From an uncultured Burkholderiales bacterium (GTDB lineage Bacteria; Pseudomonadota; Gammaproteobacteria; Burkholderiales; Burkholderiaceae_C): DNA of 60,904 bases. Where the stretch lies: assembly GCA_937873395.1 (NCBI GenBank), contig CALMYH010000080.1:1-60904 (forward strand). The letters run 5' to 3'. The notes under the pieces were generated by a model. It saw only the letters and a program-made list of their open reading frames with translations. It was not told the origin of the DNA and did not search any database. The position numbers and the translations under genes are program-made. Positions 9,051 to 17,338 of this stretch are shown here, one piece after another; position 1 is the first letter of the stretch; each line of letters begins with the position of its first letter.

Positions 9051-11210
9051 ATGATCACGAAAACCATCCGCTACGAACTGACCAACGGCATCGCCACCAT
9101 CACCTTCGACGAGCAAGGCTCGCCGGTCAACACCATGTGCCTGCAGTGGCAGGAGGATCTGGACGCCATCGCGGCACAGGTCGTCAAGGACAAGGCACAG
9201 ATCAAGGGCATTGTGCTGGCCTCGGCCAAGAGCACCTTCTTTGCGGGCGCCGACCTCAAGGGCGTGATGCGCTCGACCGAGGCCGACGGCCCGCGCGTGT
9301 TCAAGGAAATCGAGCGCATCAAGAGGAACTTCCGCACCCTCGAGACGCAGGGCGTGCCCGTCGTGTCCTGCCTGAATGGCGCGGCGCTGGGCGGTGGCTG
9401 GGAGGTCGCACTGGTCGGTCACCACCGCATTGCCGTCAACAACCCGAAGATCCAGTTCGGCCTGCCCGAGATCACGCTGGGGCTGATTCCCGGTGGCGGT
9501 GGCATCACCAAGATGACGCGCGTGCTGGGCCTGATGGCCGCGCAGCCCTACATCCTGGAGAGCAAGCTGTTCGGTCCCGAGGAGGCTCTCAAGATTGGCG
9601 TGGTGCACGAACTGGTCGCCACGGCCGAAGAACTGATGCCGCGCGCCCTCGCCTTCATCGAAGCCGCGCAAGGCAAGCCCGAAGCCGCCCAGCACGTCTG
9701 GGACCGCAAGGATTACAAGATGCCCGGCGGCACGCCGAGCAACCCCAAGATCGCCGGCATGCTCAGCGTGGCGCCGGCCGTGCTCAAGCAGAAGACACGT
9801 GGTCTCTACCCCGCGCCCGAAGCGGCGCTGGCTGCCATGGTCGAAGGCGCGATGGTCGACTTCGACACTGCCATGCGCGTCGAAAGCCGCTACCTAGCCG
9901 GGCTGATGACCGGTGGCGTGGCGCGCAACATGATCAACACCTTCTTCTTCAACATGAACGCCATCAAGGGCGGTCAGTCGCGTCCCAAGGACGTGCCGCG
10001 CTACCAGCCGAAGAAGGTGGGCATCCTGGGCGCCGGCATGATGGGCTCGGGCATCGCCTACGCGCAGGCCTCGAAAGGCATCGCCACGGTGCTCAAGGAC
10101 GTGAGCGTCGAAGCGGCCGAGAAGGGCAAGGGCTACACCACGAAGCTCACGCAGAAGCGGGTGGACAAGGGCCAGATGAGCGCCGAGAAGCAGCAAGGCA
10201 TCCTCGGTCTTATCACCCCGACCGCCAGTGCACAGGACCTCAAGGGCTGCGACCTGATCATCGAGGCCGTGTTCGAGCAGCGCGAACTCAAGGCCATGGT
10301 CACGAAGGAGGCCGAGCCCATGCTCGCCGAGGGCGGCTTCTTCGCGAGCAACACCTCCACCCTGCCCATCAGCGGCCTGGCCCAGGCCAGCGCCAAGCCC
10401 CAGAAGTTCGTCGGCATCCACTTCTTCAGCCCCGTGGACAAGATGAAGCTGGTGGAAATCATCCGCGGCAAGGACACCGACGACGAGACCATCGCCCGCG
10501 CCTACGACTATGTGCAGGCGCTGGGCAAGCTGCCCATCGTGGTGAACGACTCGCGCGGCTTCTACACCAGCCGCACCTTCGGCACCTTCGTGATGGAGGG
10601 CGCGGCCATGCTGGGCGAAGGCATACCGGCGCCGGTGATCGAAAACGCCGCCATGCAGGCGGGCATGCCGGTCGGGCCACTGGCGGTGCTGGACGAAACC
10701 GCGCTGTCGCTGTCGGTGCACGTGCTGGAGCAGACCCGCGTCGACTTCCAGAAGGAGGGCCGGCAGTATGTGGCGACGCCAGGCGAGACGCTGGTCGAGC
10801 GCATGGTCAAGCAGCACCACCGGGCCGGACGTGCCGCCGGCGGCGGCTTCTACGACTACCCCGCGGGAGGCAAGAAACACCTCTGGCCGGAACTGAAGGC
10901 CTTGTTCGAGAAGCCCGGTGTCGAGTGGAACCTTCAGGACGTGAAGGACCGGCTGCTGTACCGCCAGGCGGTCGAGACCGCGCGTTGCCTGGCCGAAGGT
11001 GTGCTCACCAGTGTGCACGACGGCAACATCGGCTCTATCTTCGGCATCGGCTTCCCTGCCTGGACCGGCGGTGCGCTGCAGTTCATCTACGGCCAGGGCA
11101 TCGAAAGCTTCGAAGCGCGCTGCGCCGAACTGGCGGCCCGCCACGGCAGCGGCTTTGCACTCGGCGAAGCGGTCAAGTCATCGCTCCGTCAGCATCAACC
11201 GGCATACTGA
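9051..11210 (+). CDS. Bifunctional enoyl-CoA hydratase / 3-hydroxyacyl-CoA dehydrogenase (FadB/FadJ type)
   Basis: In this 719-aa protein, residues about 1-200 form the crotonase domain, with the oxyanion and catalytic region [18 protein letters not shown] and the second Glu in [16 protein letters not shown]. The NAD-binding Rossmann motif [20 protein letters not shown] begins near residue 323. The dehydrogenase signature [20 protein letters not shown] follows, and then the two C-terminal helical repeats. It performs hydration and oxidation in the beta-oxidation spiral and probably forms the alpha subunit of a complex with the thiolase just upstream. An overlapping frame at 9008-11218 also stays open but has no family features and is a shadow. 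Confidence 0.93.
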   Translation: MITKTIRYELTNGIATITFDEQGSPVNTMCLQWQEDLDAIAAQVVKDKAQIKGIVLASAKSTFFAGADLKGVMRSTEADGPRVFKEIERIKRNFRTLETQGVPVVSCLNGAALGGGWEVALVGHHRIAVNNPKIQFGLPEITLGLIPGGGGITKMTRVLGLMAAQPYILESKLFGPEEALKIGVVHELVATAEELMPRALAFIEAAQGKPEAAQHVWDRKDYKMPGGTPSNPKIAGMLSVAPAVLKQKTRGLYPAPEAALAAMVEGAMVDFDTAMRVESRYLAGLMTGGVARNMINTFFFNMNAIKGGQSRPKDVPRYQPKKVGILGAGMMGSGIAYAQASKGIATVLKDVSVEAAEKGKGYTTKLTQKRVDKGQMSAEKQQGILGLITPTASAQDLKGCDLIIEAVFEQRELKAMVTKEAEPMLAEGGFFASNTSTLPISGLAQASAKPQKFVGIHFFSPVDKMKLVEIIRGKDTDDETIARAYDYVQALGKLPIVVNDSRGFYTSRTFGTFVMEGAAMLGEGIPAPVIENAAMQAGMPVGPLAVLDETALSLSVHVLEQTRVDFQKEGRQYVATPGETLVERMVKQHHRAGRAAGGGFYDYPAGGKKHLWPELKALFEKPGVEWNLQDVKDRLLYRQAVETARCLAEGVLTSVHDGNIGSIFGIGFPAWTGGALQFIYGQGIESFEARCAELAARHGSGFALGEAVKSSLRQHQPAY

Positions 11211-11214
11211 AGCC

Positions 11215-11958
11215 ATGAAACGTCTCGAAGGCAAAGTCAGCATCATCACCGGCGCGGCCCAGGGCATTGGCCTGGCCACCGCCCTGAAGTTCGCGCGCGA
11301 AGGCGCCACCGTTGTGGTCTGCGATGTCAGGCAGGCATCGGTGGACGAGGCAGTGGCCCAGTGCCAGGCCGAAGGCGCCACCGCGGTCGGGTTTGTCATG
11401 GACGTCACCCAGCGCGAGATGGTCGACGCCGTGGTCGCCCAGGTCAAGGAACGCTTCGGCCGCATCGACGTGCTGGTCAACAACGCGGGTATCACCCAGG
11501 ACGCGCGCCTGCAGAAGATGACGCTGGAGCAGTTCGACAAGGTGATCGATGTCAACCTGCGCGGGGTTTTCCATTGCGCCCAGGCCGTGGCCGACACCAT
11601 GGTGGCCCAGGGCGGTGGTGTGATCCTCAATGCCTCCAGCGTGGTCGGCATCTACGGCAACTTCGGCCAGACCAACTACGCCGCCACCAAGTTCGGCGTG
11701 ATCGGCTTCACCAAGACCTGGAGCCGCGAACTTGGTCCCAAGGGCGTGCGGGTCAACGCGGTGGCGCCGGGTTTCATCCAGACCCCCATTCTGAGCACCA
11801 TCCCCGAGAAGGTGATCCAGGAAATGGAGCACCGTGTGCCCCTGCGACGCCTGGGCCGGCCGGAAGAAATTGCCAACGCCTACGCCTTCCTGGCCAGCGA
11901 CGAAGCCAGCTATGTCAACGGCGCGGTGCTGGAGGTGTCGGGCGGCATGTCGGTCTGA
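11215..11958 (+). CDS. Short-chain dehydrogenase/reductase (FabG-like)
   Basis: The 247-aa SDR has the cofactor motif [12 protein letters not shown] after [14 protein letters not shown]-type context, the Ser in NASSVVG and the YAATK active-site Tyr-Lys pair, ending with the usual [14 protein letters not shown]. An acidic Asp after beta-2 (VVCDVRQ) suggests NAD rather than NADP. It starts 4 bp after the hydratase/dehydrogenase stop and so belongs to the same operon. The likely role is 3-oxoacyl or 3-hydroxyacyl-CoA reduction or oxidation; the precise substrate is unknown. Confidence 0.88.
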   Translation: MKRLEGKVSIITGAAQGIGLATALKFAREGATVVVCDVRQASVDEAVAQCQAEGATAVGFVMDVTQREMVDAVVAQVKERFGRIDVLVNNAGITQDARLQKMTLEQFDKVIDVNLRGVFHCAQAVADTMVAQGGGVILNASSVVGIYGNFGQTNYAATKFGVIGFTKTWSRELGPKGVRVNAVAPGFIQTPILSTIPEKVIQEMEHRVPLRRLGRPEEIANAYAFLASDEASYVNGAVLEVSGGMSV

Positions 11959-11985
11959 ACGGCCTTCAGAGGTTCGCACCGTCCT

Positions 11986-14100
11986 TCAGTGATTGCGCAG
12001 ATTCGGGTAGCGCACGAACTCCACCATCTCCTGCACCCGCCTGCTCGGAGGTGGGGTGACCAGGCTGACCAGGACAATGACGGCAAAACCCAGCGGTACG
12101 CCGAAAACGCCGGCCGAGATGGGCTGTATGCCCCACCAGAGGCTGACCGGAGCGGTGATGCCGAAGACTTCCCGCAGCCAGGGCTGGTTCATCAGCATGT
12201 AGTAGAAGGTGATGCCCAGGCCCGACAGCATCCCCAACGCCGCGGCGGGCCCGGTGGCCCGCTTCCAGAATATGCCGAGCACCAGGGCCGGGAAGAATGC
12301 GGCAGCCGCAAACGAAAACGCGGCCGAGACCAGAAACAGGATGTCCGCCGGCTTCTGCGCGGCCACGTAGGCAGCCATCAGGGCCACCACCAGCAGGATC
12401 ACCTTGGAGATGGTGACGCGCCGCGCCGTCGAGGCGTTCGGGTCCAGCATCTTGTAGTACATGTCGTGCGACAGCGCGTTGGCAATGGTCAGCAACAGTC
12501 CGTCGGCCGTGGACAGGGCGGCGGCCAGCCCCCCGGCCGCCACCAGACCGGAGATCACATAAGGCAGACCCGCGATCTCCGCCGTGGCGAGCACGATGAT
12601 GTCGCCACCGATGCTCATTTCGTTGAGTTGCAGGATACCGTCGCCGTTGATGTCGGTGATGGACATGAGCGAGGCATCGACCCGGTTCCACGACGCGACC
12701 CATTGAGGCAGCTGGTCGATGGGGGTGCCGATCAGCACGTGAAACACCTCGTACTTCACCAGCACCGCCAGCGCCGGCGCGGTGAAGTAGAGCAGGAAAA
12801 TGAAGAACAGTGACCAAGTCACCGACTCCCGCGCTTCGCGCACGCTGGGCACGGTGTAGTAACGCATCAGGATGTGTGGCAGCGCCGCAGTCCCGATCAT
12901 CAGGCAGAACATCAGCGCAATGAAATTCAGGCGCGAGGTGTGGAAGTCGGCCTGCTCTTTGGCGCTGCCATGCGGGTCACCGGCAAACTGCTGGGCATGG
13001 GGTGGCATGCCGTTGAGTGGCCGCGACTTGACCTCGGCCTCTGCCTTGGCCGCCGTCCATGCCTTGCGGGCCGAGGCCTCGTCGCGCGGCAGGGCGGAAA
13101 TCGCCTTTTCGGCGGCTGCTATGGCCGCAGGCGCCCCCCCGCTTGCCCGCAGCTCGGCCAGCCGCTCCTCGGCTGCCTGCTTGTCGGCAACCAGCGCCGA
13201 CGCCGGATCGGCCAGCTTGGCCGCCAGGGCATCGGCCCGGTCCCGGTAAATGGCCCTGACCTCCAGCTCTCTGGGGTCGTGGGTCAGCAAGCGCTCCTTG
13301 GCCGACACTTTCTCGAGCTGGTAGCCATAGACCGCCTGCGGCACTGGCACGCCCGTCTGTTTGACCGAGAGCCAGACGACCGGAATCAGGTAGGCAATGA
13401 TGAGCACGATGTACTGGGCCACCTGTGTCCAGGTCACGGCTCGCATGCCGCCCAGGAAGGAACAGACCAGAATGCCCCCCAGCCCCAGGAACACACCCAG
13501 CTCGAACGCCACGCCGGTCAGGCGCGAGGTGATCAGGCCCACACCGTAAATCTGCGCCACCACGTAGGTGAAGGAGCACAGGATGGCGGCAAAGATGCCG
13601 ATCAACCGGGGCAGATTGCCCCCGTAGCGCTCACCCAGGAAATCCGGGATGGTGAACTGGCCGAACTTGCGCAGATAAGGCGCCAGCAACAGGGCCACCA
13701 GGCAGTAGCCACCGGTCCAGCCCATGATGAAGGCCAGGCCGTTGTAGCCCTGCAGGTACAGCGTGCCGGCCATGCCGATGAAGGAAGCCGCCGACATCCA
13801 GTCGGCCCCGGTGGCCATGCCGTTGTACACCGCGGGCACGCGCCGGCCCGCCACGTAGTACTCGGTGGCATCTGTGGTGCGGCTCATGATGCCGATGCCG
13901 GCGTAGAGCGCGATGGTGGCCAGCAGAAAGATGAAGCCGATCCAGTCGCGCGGCAGGCCTGCCTGTTCGAGCAGCGCCAGGGCCACCACGAACAGGAAGA
14001 AACCCCCGGTGTACCAGAGGTAGACCTTGTTGAGCTGGCGCTTGAAGGCGCGCCGGGCTTCGCCCTGCCCGCTTGCCGCCGGGTGATTGGGTGCGGTCAT
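11986..14100 (-). CDS. VC_2705/ActP-like sodium:solute symporter with EF-hand-like loop and long charged insertion
   Basis: The 704-aa protein has the SLC5/SSS fold with about 13 hydrophobic spans, including VYNGMATGADWMSAASFIGMAG and the YLRKFGQFTIPDFLGERYGG loop typical of acetate-type symporters. Two oddities stand out. Residues 258-390 form a charged, Ala/Glu/Lys-rich, mostly helical insertion between membrane spans. Residues 483-494 (DINGDGILQLNE) match a canonical EF-hand Ca2+ loop just before the DIIVLATAEIAGLP span. It is 3 bp downstream of its DUF4212 partner and convergent with the SDR gene. It probably imports a short carboxylate with Na+, inferred from family and neighbours. Confidence 0.88.
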   Translation of the reverse strand: MTAPNHPAASGQGEARRAFKRQLNKVYLWYTGGFFLFVVALALLEQAGLPRDWIGFIFLLATIALYAGIGIMSRTTDATEYYVAGRRVPAVYNGMATGADWMSAASFIGMAGTLYLQGYNGLAFIMGWTGGYCLVALLLAPYLRKFGQFTIPDFLGERYGGNLPRLIGIFAAILCSFTYVVAQIYGVGLITSRLTGVAFELGVFLGLGGILVCSFLGGMRAVTWTQVAQYIVLIIAYLIPVVWLSVKQTGVPVPQAVYGYQLEKVSAKERLLTHDPRELEVRAIYRDRADALAAKLADPASALVADKQAAEERLAELRASGGAPAAIAAAEKAISALPRDEASARKAWTAAKAEAEVKSRPLNGMPPHAQQFAGDPHGSAKEQADFHTSRLNFIALMFCLMIGTAALPHILMRYYTVPSVREARESVTWSLFFIFLLYFTAPALAVLVKYEVFHVLIGTPIDQLPQWVASWNRVDASLMSITDINGDGILQLNEMSIGGDIIVLATAEIAGLPYVISGLVAAGGLAAALSTADGLLLTIANALSHDMYYKMLDPNASTARRVTISKVILLVVALMAAYVAAQKPADILFLVSAAFSFAAAAFFPALVLGIFWKRATGPAAALGMLSGLGITFYYMLMNQPWLREVFGITAPVSLWWGIQPISAGVFGVPLGFAVIVLVSLVTPPPSRRVQEMVEFVRYPNLRNH

Positions 14101-14103
14101 GAA

Positions 14104-14364
14104 TCAGTCCCTGGGCTCATCGACCCCGTGCTCGATGTCCAGCCGGTTCATGTACCAGGCGTAGTACCCGATCAGCAGACAGTAGACCACCAGCGCACCC
14201 TGGGCCCCGACCCAGAAGCTGAAGGGCCAGCCGAAAAAGCTGAAACTCAATTCACGTGCGAAGAAAGTGACCACAAAGCTGACCAGGAACCAGATGGTGG
14301 CCAGACCGGCCGTCAGGCGCAGGGTTCGGCGCCAGTAGCGGTGGTGTCTGTCTTCAAGCTTCAT
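14104..14364 (-). CDS. DUF4212 small membrane subunit of the symporter
   Basis: This 86-aa protein has two membrane spans (about residues 18-36 and 52-69) and the family phrase RYWRRTLRLTAGLATIWFLV ... FGWPFSFWVGAQGALVVYCL. DUF4212 proteins are encoded directly before VC_2705-type sodium:solute symporters and are thought to be accessory subunits. Here the symporter start follows after 3 bp. A second copy of the same gene pair lies at 27124-29258. Confidence 0.88.
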   Translation of the reverse strand: MKLEDRHHRYWRRTLRLTAGLATIWFLVSFVVTFFARELSFSFFGWPFSFWVGAQGALVVYCLLIGYYAWYMNRLDIEHGVDEPRD

Positions 14365-14402
14365 CGAAAGTCTCCTGGCATGGTCGATTCCGCGGCTTTG
14401 GA

Positions 14403-14984
14403 TCAGCCCTGACCGGCCACCGCTGCGAGCTCCTGTTCGAGCTGACGCGCCACGCGCGGCTCAAAACCCCAAAGGTGCTCGACGATGCGCCGCGCTTCCT
14501 GGGTCTGGTGCAGGCGCGCTTGCACATGGGCCAGGTGGTACCAGCCCAAGGGACTCATGGGCTGCAGTTCGGTGGTCCGCTGCAGGGCATGGCGGGCCTG
14601 TTCATCGCGGCCGCAGCGCATCTGGGTCAGGGCGAGCCCGTACCAAGCGCGGTCCAGGCGCTCGTCAAGCTCGATCGCGCGGGCAAAGGCTTGTTCTGCG
14701 CGCTCCAGTTCGCCCGATGCCTCGGCCAGATAACCCAGATTGAACCAGGCAGCGGCATCTCGGGGAGCGAGCGAGACCACCCTTGCCTGCCGCTGCAGCG
14801 CTTCGGGCAGGCATTGCAGCGCGGCCAGCACATGGGCCTGCGTGGCCAGCGCATGCACGTCGTCAGGGAAATCTCGGGTGATGCACTCGGCACAGGCCAG
14901 GGCCTTGCGTTGGGCGCCTGCCAACAGCCAGAACCGCAGCCGCAGGCGCCGCAGGCCAAGAACGAGCCGATCCCTCAACGACAC
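14403..14984 (-). CDS. TPR-repeat protein
   Basis: The 193-aa protein contains about three to four tetratricopeptide units, most clearly AAAWFNLGYLAEASGELERA, DRAWYGLALTQMRCGRDEQA and PLGWYHLAHVQARLHQTQEA. It has no signal peptide, though a short hydrophobic patch occurs at residues 15-25. The start is a GTG at 14984 whose codon overlaps the end of the upstream membrane-protein gene by 10 bp, which suggests coupling. TPR proteins act as protein-protein scaffolds; the partner is unknown. Confidence 0.72.
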   Translation of the reverse strand: MSLRDRLVLGLRRLRLRFWLLAGAQRKALACAECITRDFPDDVHALATQAHVLAALQCLPEALQRQARVVSLAPRDAAAWFNLGYLAEASGELERAEQAFARAIELDERLDRAWYGLALTQMRCGRDEQARHALQRTTELQPMSPLGWYHLAHVQARLHQTQEARRIVEHLWGFEPRVARQLEQELAAVAGQG

Positions 14985-15271
14985 AGATCAACCCCGACCC
15001 GCAGACAGGCGTCGACTTTGGCCGCCAGCGCAAAAACCCAGGCAAAACCGAGCAACAGAAAAGCCACCAGCGGGACGTGACGGTCGAGCACCACACGGGG
15101 ACTGAGCAGCCGGGCCAGCCCGAGAACGGGTCGCACGAGCACGGACAAGACCTGGTAGATCAGGTTGCTCTCTCGCCGCTCGCCGGCCAGCCAGCCCAGG
15201 ATGAAACGGCCCAGCAGCGCCATCAAGGCAATTTCGACAACGGCCTTGACGATGGTGATGATCAGAAGCAT
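14975..15271 (-). CDS. Small two-span membrane protein, YggT-like appearance
   Basis: The 98-aa product has a hydrophobic N-terminal span (LLIITIVKAVVEIALMALLG) and a second span near the C-terminus (PLVAFLLLGFAWVFALAAKV), joined by a basic loop with LIYQVLSVLVRPVLGLARLL. That loop is reminiscent of YggT proteins, but I do not consider the family certain. The ATG at 15271 begins right at the hydrophobic segment; a GTG at 15295 with a weak upstream GGGG is an alternative start adding 8 residues. It overlaps the TPR gene by 10 bp. Confidence 0.6.
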   Translation of the reverse strand: MLLIITIVKAVVEIALMALLGRFILGWLAGERRESNLIYQVLSVLVRPVLGLARLLSPRVVLDRHVPLVAFLLLGFAWVFALAAKVDACLRVGVDLCR

Positions 15272-15430
15272 GGATGGATGGGCAGTCGTCGGCACTGGCC
15301 CCGTAGCTTACCGTCTTATGTGCGCCCATCGATGCAGGAACTGACGCAGATCAAGCAGGACAAGGGTTTACCCGGGCCGTCATGGCTGCCGGGGTGTAGC
15401 ATCCATGCTGTGTGATACCGGATCTGGAAC

Positions 15431-17287
15431 ATGAACGCAACTTCCCTCCTGCCCGACAACCTGCCCCTCAGGGATCTCATCCGCCAGCACCACTGGCTAG
15501 GCCGGCTGTCCCCAGCCCTGCAGGAGCGCCTGCTGCAGACCCTGTCGCTGCACCATGCCCCGGCAGGCGCCTCCATCGATGCAGGTGAGCTGGTCCAGAG
15601 TCTTTGCTGGCTCGTCCAGGGCCAGATCGAGTTGCTGGACTCCCAGTCCGAGGTTCTGCTGACACTGAACGCGGGTGACTGGCTCGGCCAGTCGCATGCG
15701 CGGGCCCTGGGAGCAACGGCAGCGCGGGCATCGCACGACAGCACCTGGACCGACATCGGTGACCCTGAGTTCACCGATATCCGCAGCGAACTGCCCATGC
15801 TCAGGCACCTGTTCCCCACAGAGGCCACGGCCGAAGCTCCGGCCGCGCGCCCCGGCAGCCCTTCCGACCCGGCGCTCAACCTGATGACCACCCAGGTTCG
15901 CACGCTCATCAAGCGCCCGCCCATCACGCTGCCCCCGCAGACCTCCATTCGCGAGGCGGCCGAGGTGATGCGGGAAAAGCGCGTGTCTTCCGTCCTGATC
16001 GTCGAGCAGGACCACCTGTTCGGCCTGATCACCGACCGCGATCTGCGCAACCGCGTGATCGCCGCCGGACTGGACACCAGCCGGTCCATCACGGACATTG
16101 CCACCCTGGCGCCGATGACGGTCGATGTCCAGAACCCGGCCTTCGACGCATTGATGCTGATGGCGCGCCACAACATCCACCACGTGCCAGTGCTCGACGG
16201 ACAGCGCATTGCCGGCATGATCACGGCCACCGACCTGACCGAGCAGCACAGCACCTCGGCGGTCTACCTGGCCGGAGAGATCTACAAGCAGACCGACGTC
16301 GCGGGACTGCAGACATCGGCAGGCAAGATCAAGCGCCTGCAGCAGAGCCTGGCCGGCGCCCAGGCTTCCGCCTACAGCACCGGTCACATCATCACGGCCA
16401 TCACCGACGCCATCACCTGCCGACTGCTGCAACTCGCCGAGCTGCGCCTGGGCCCCCCACCGGTTGACTACGTCTGGGTGGCCGCCGGCTCACAGGCGCG
16501 CAGCGAACAGACCGCCAAGTCCGACCAGGACAACTGCATCGTGCTGGACGACAGCTACGACGAGAAGGCCCACGGCACCTACTTCCGTGAACTGGCCCAG
16601 TTCGTCTGCGACGGACTCGACGCCTGCGGCTACATCTATTGTCCGGGTGAGATGATGGCCATGACCGACACCTGGCGGCAGCCGCGCCAGCGCTGGGCCG
16701 AATATTTCGCGCGCTGGACCGGCCAGCCCGACCCCAAATCGCTCATGCTCACCTGCGTCTTCTTCGACCTGCGAGCTGTCTACGGCCGGAGCGAGTTGCT
16801 GGACACCTTGCGCGCCGAAGTGCTGCAGCGGACCCGGGGCAACAGCATCTTTCTTGCCTACATGGTGGGCAATGCCCTCACGCACACACCGCCGCTGGGC
16901 ATGTTCAAGGGCATCAGCACCATCCGCAGCGGTGAAAACAAGGGCAAGATCGACCTCAAGCACACGGGCATCGTCCCCATCGTCGATCTCGCCCGGGTGT
17001 ATGCCCTGGCCGGCGGCGACACGGCCGTCAACACCTACGACCGCCTCGACAGCGCGGCCGCCGGCGGCGCGATCAGCGAGCAAAGCTCACGCGACCTGCG
17101 CGACGCCATGGAGTTTCTGGCCTACACCCGCATCCAGCACCAGGCCCGGCAGATCCGGGCGGGACAGGCGCCGGACAACTTCATGAACCCGGACGACATC
17201 TCCAATTTCGAACGCACCCAGCTCAAGGACGCCTTCCAGGTGGTCCAGTCCCTGCAGTCCGTTCTGGGCCAGCGCTACAAGGTGTGA
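15431..17287 (+). CDS. CBS-pair / DUF294 nucleotidyltransferase-like signalling protein
   Basis: Domain order in this 618-aa cytoplasmic protein is an N-terminal cNMP-binding-like beta domain (about 20-125), two CBS domains (about 156-215 and 225-275), a nucleotidyltransferase-like DUF294 domain with GSQARSEQ (353-360) and SDQD acidic residues 365/367, and a C-terminal helical DUF294 region. CBS pairs usually bind adenine nucleotides. In Pseudomonas and many proteobacteria this gene neighbours an acetate-type symporter and a DnaQ-like exonuclease gene, exactly as here. The arrangement suggests a conserved but poorly understood signalling unit. The exonuclease-fusion gene is convergent, 51 bp away. 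Confidence 0.87.
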   Translation: MNATSLLPDNLPLRDLIRQHHWLGRLSPALQERLLQTLSLHHAPAGASIDAGELVQSLCWLVQGQIELLDSQSEVLLTLNAGDWLGQSHARALGATAARASHDSTWTDIGDPEFTDIRSELPMLRHLFPTEATAEAPAARPGSPSDPALNLMTTQVRTLIKRPPITLPPQTSIREAAEVMREKRVSSVLIVEQDHLFGLITDRDLRNRVIAAGLDTSRSITDIATLAPMTVDVQNPAFDALMLMARHNIHHVPVLDGQRIAGMITATDLTEQHSTSAVYLAGEIYKQTDVAGLQTSAGKIKRLQQSLAGAQASAYSTGHIITAITDAITCRLLQLAELRLGPPPVDYVWVAAGSQARSEQTAKSDQDNCIVLDDSYDEKAHGTYFRELAQFVCDGLDACGYIYCPGEMMAMTDTWRQPRQRWAEYFARWTGQPDPKSLMLTCVFFDLRAVYGRSELLDTLRAEVLQRTRGNSIFLAYMVGNALTHTPPLGMFKGISTIRSGENKGKIDLKHTGIVPIVDLARVYALAGGDTAVNTYDRLDSAAAGGAISEQSSRDLRDAMEFLAYTRIQHQARQIRAGQAPDNFMNPDDISNFERTQLKDAFQVVQSLQSVLGQRYKV

Positions 17288-17338
17288 ACCCGCGCCGCTG
17301 CGCGCTGTGCCCAGGGTCGAGCGCAGCGCGCGGGGGGG

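Noticed and set aside
9008-11218. 736-codon open frame overlapping the FadB/FadJ-type gene in another frame
   Set aside because: Very Arg/His/Gly-rich and without motifs, while the frame at 9051-11210 contains both complete enzyme domains.
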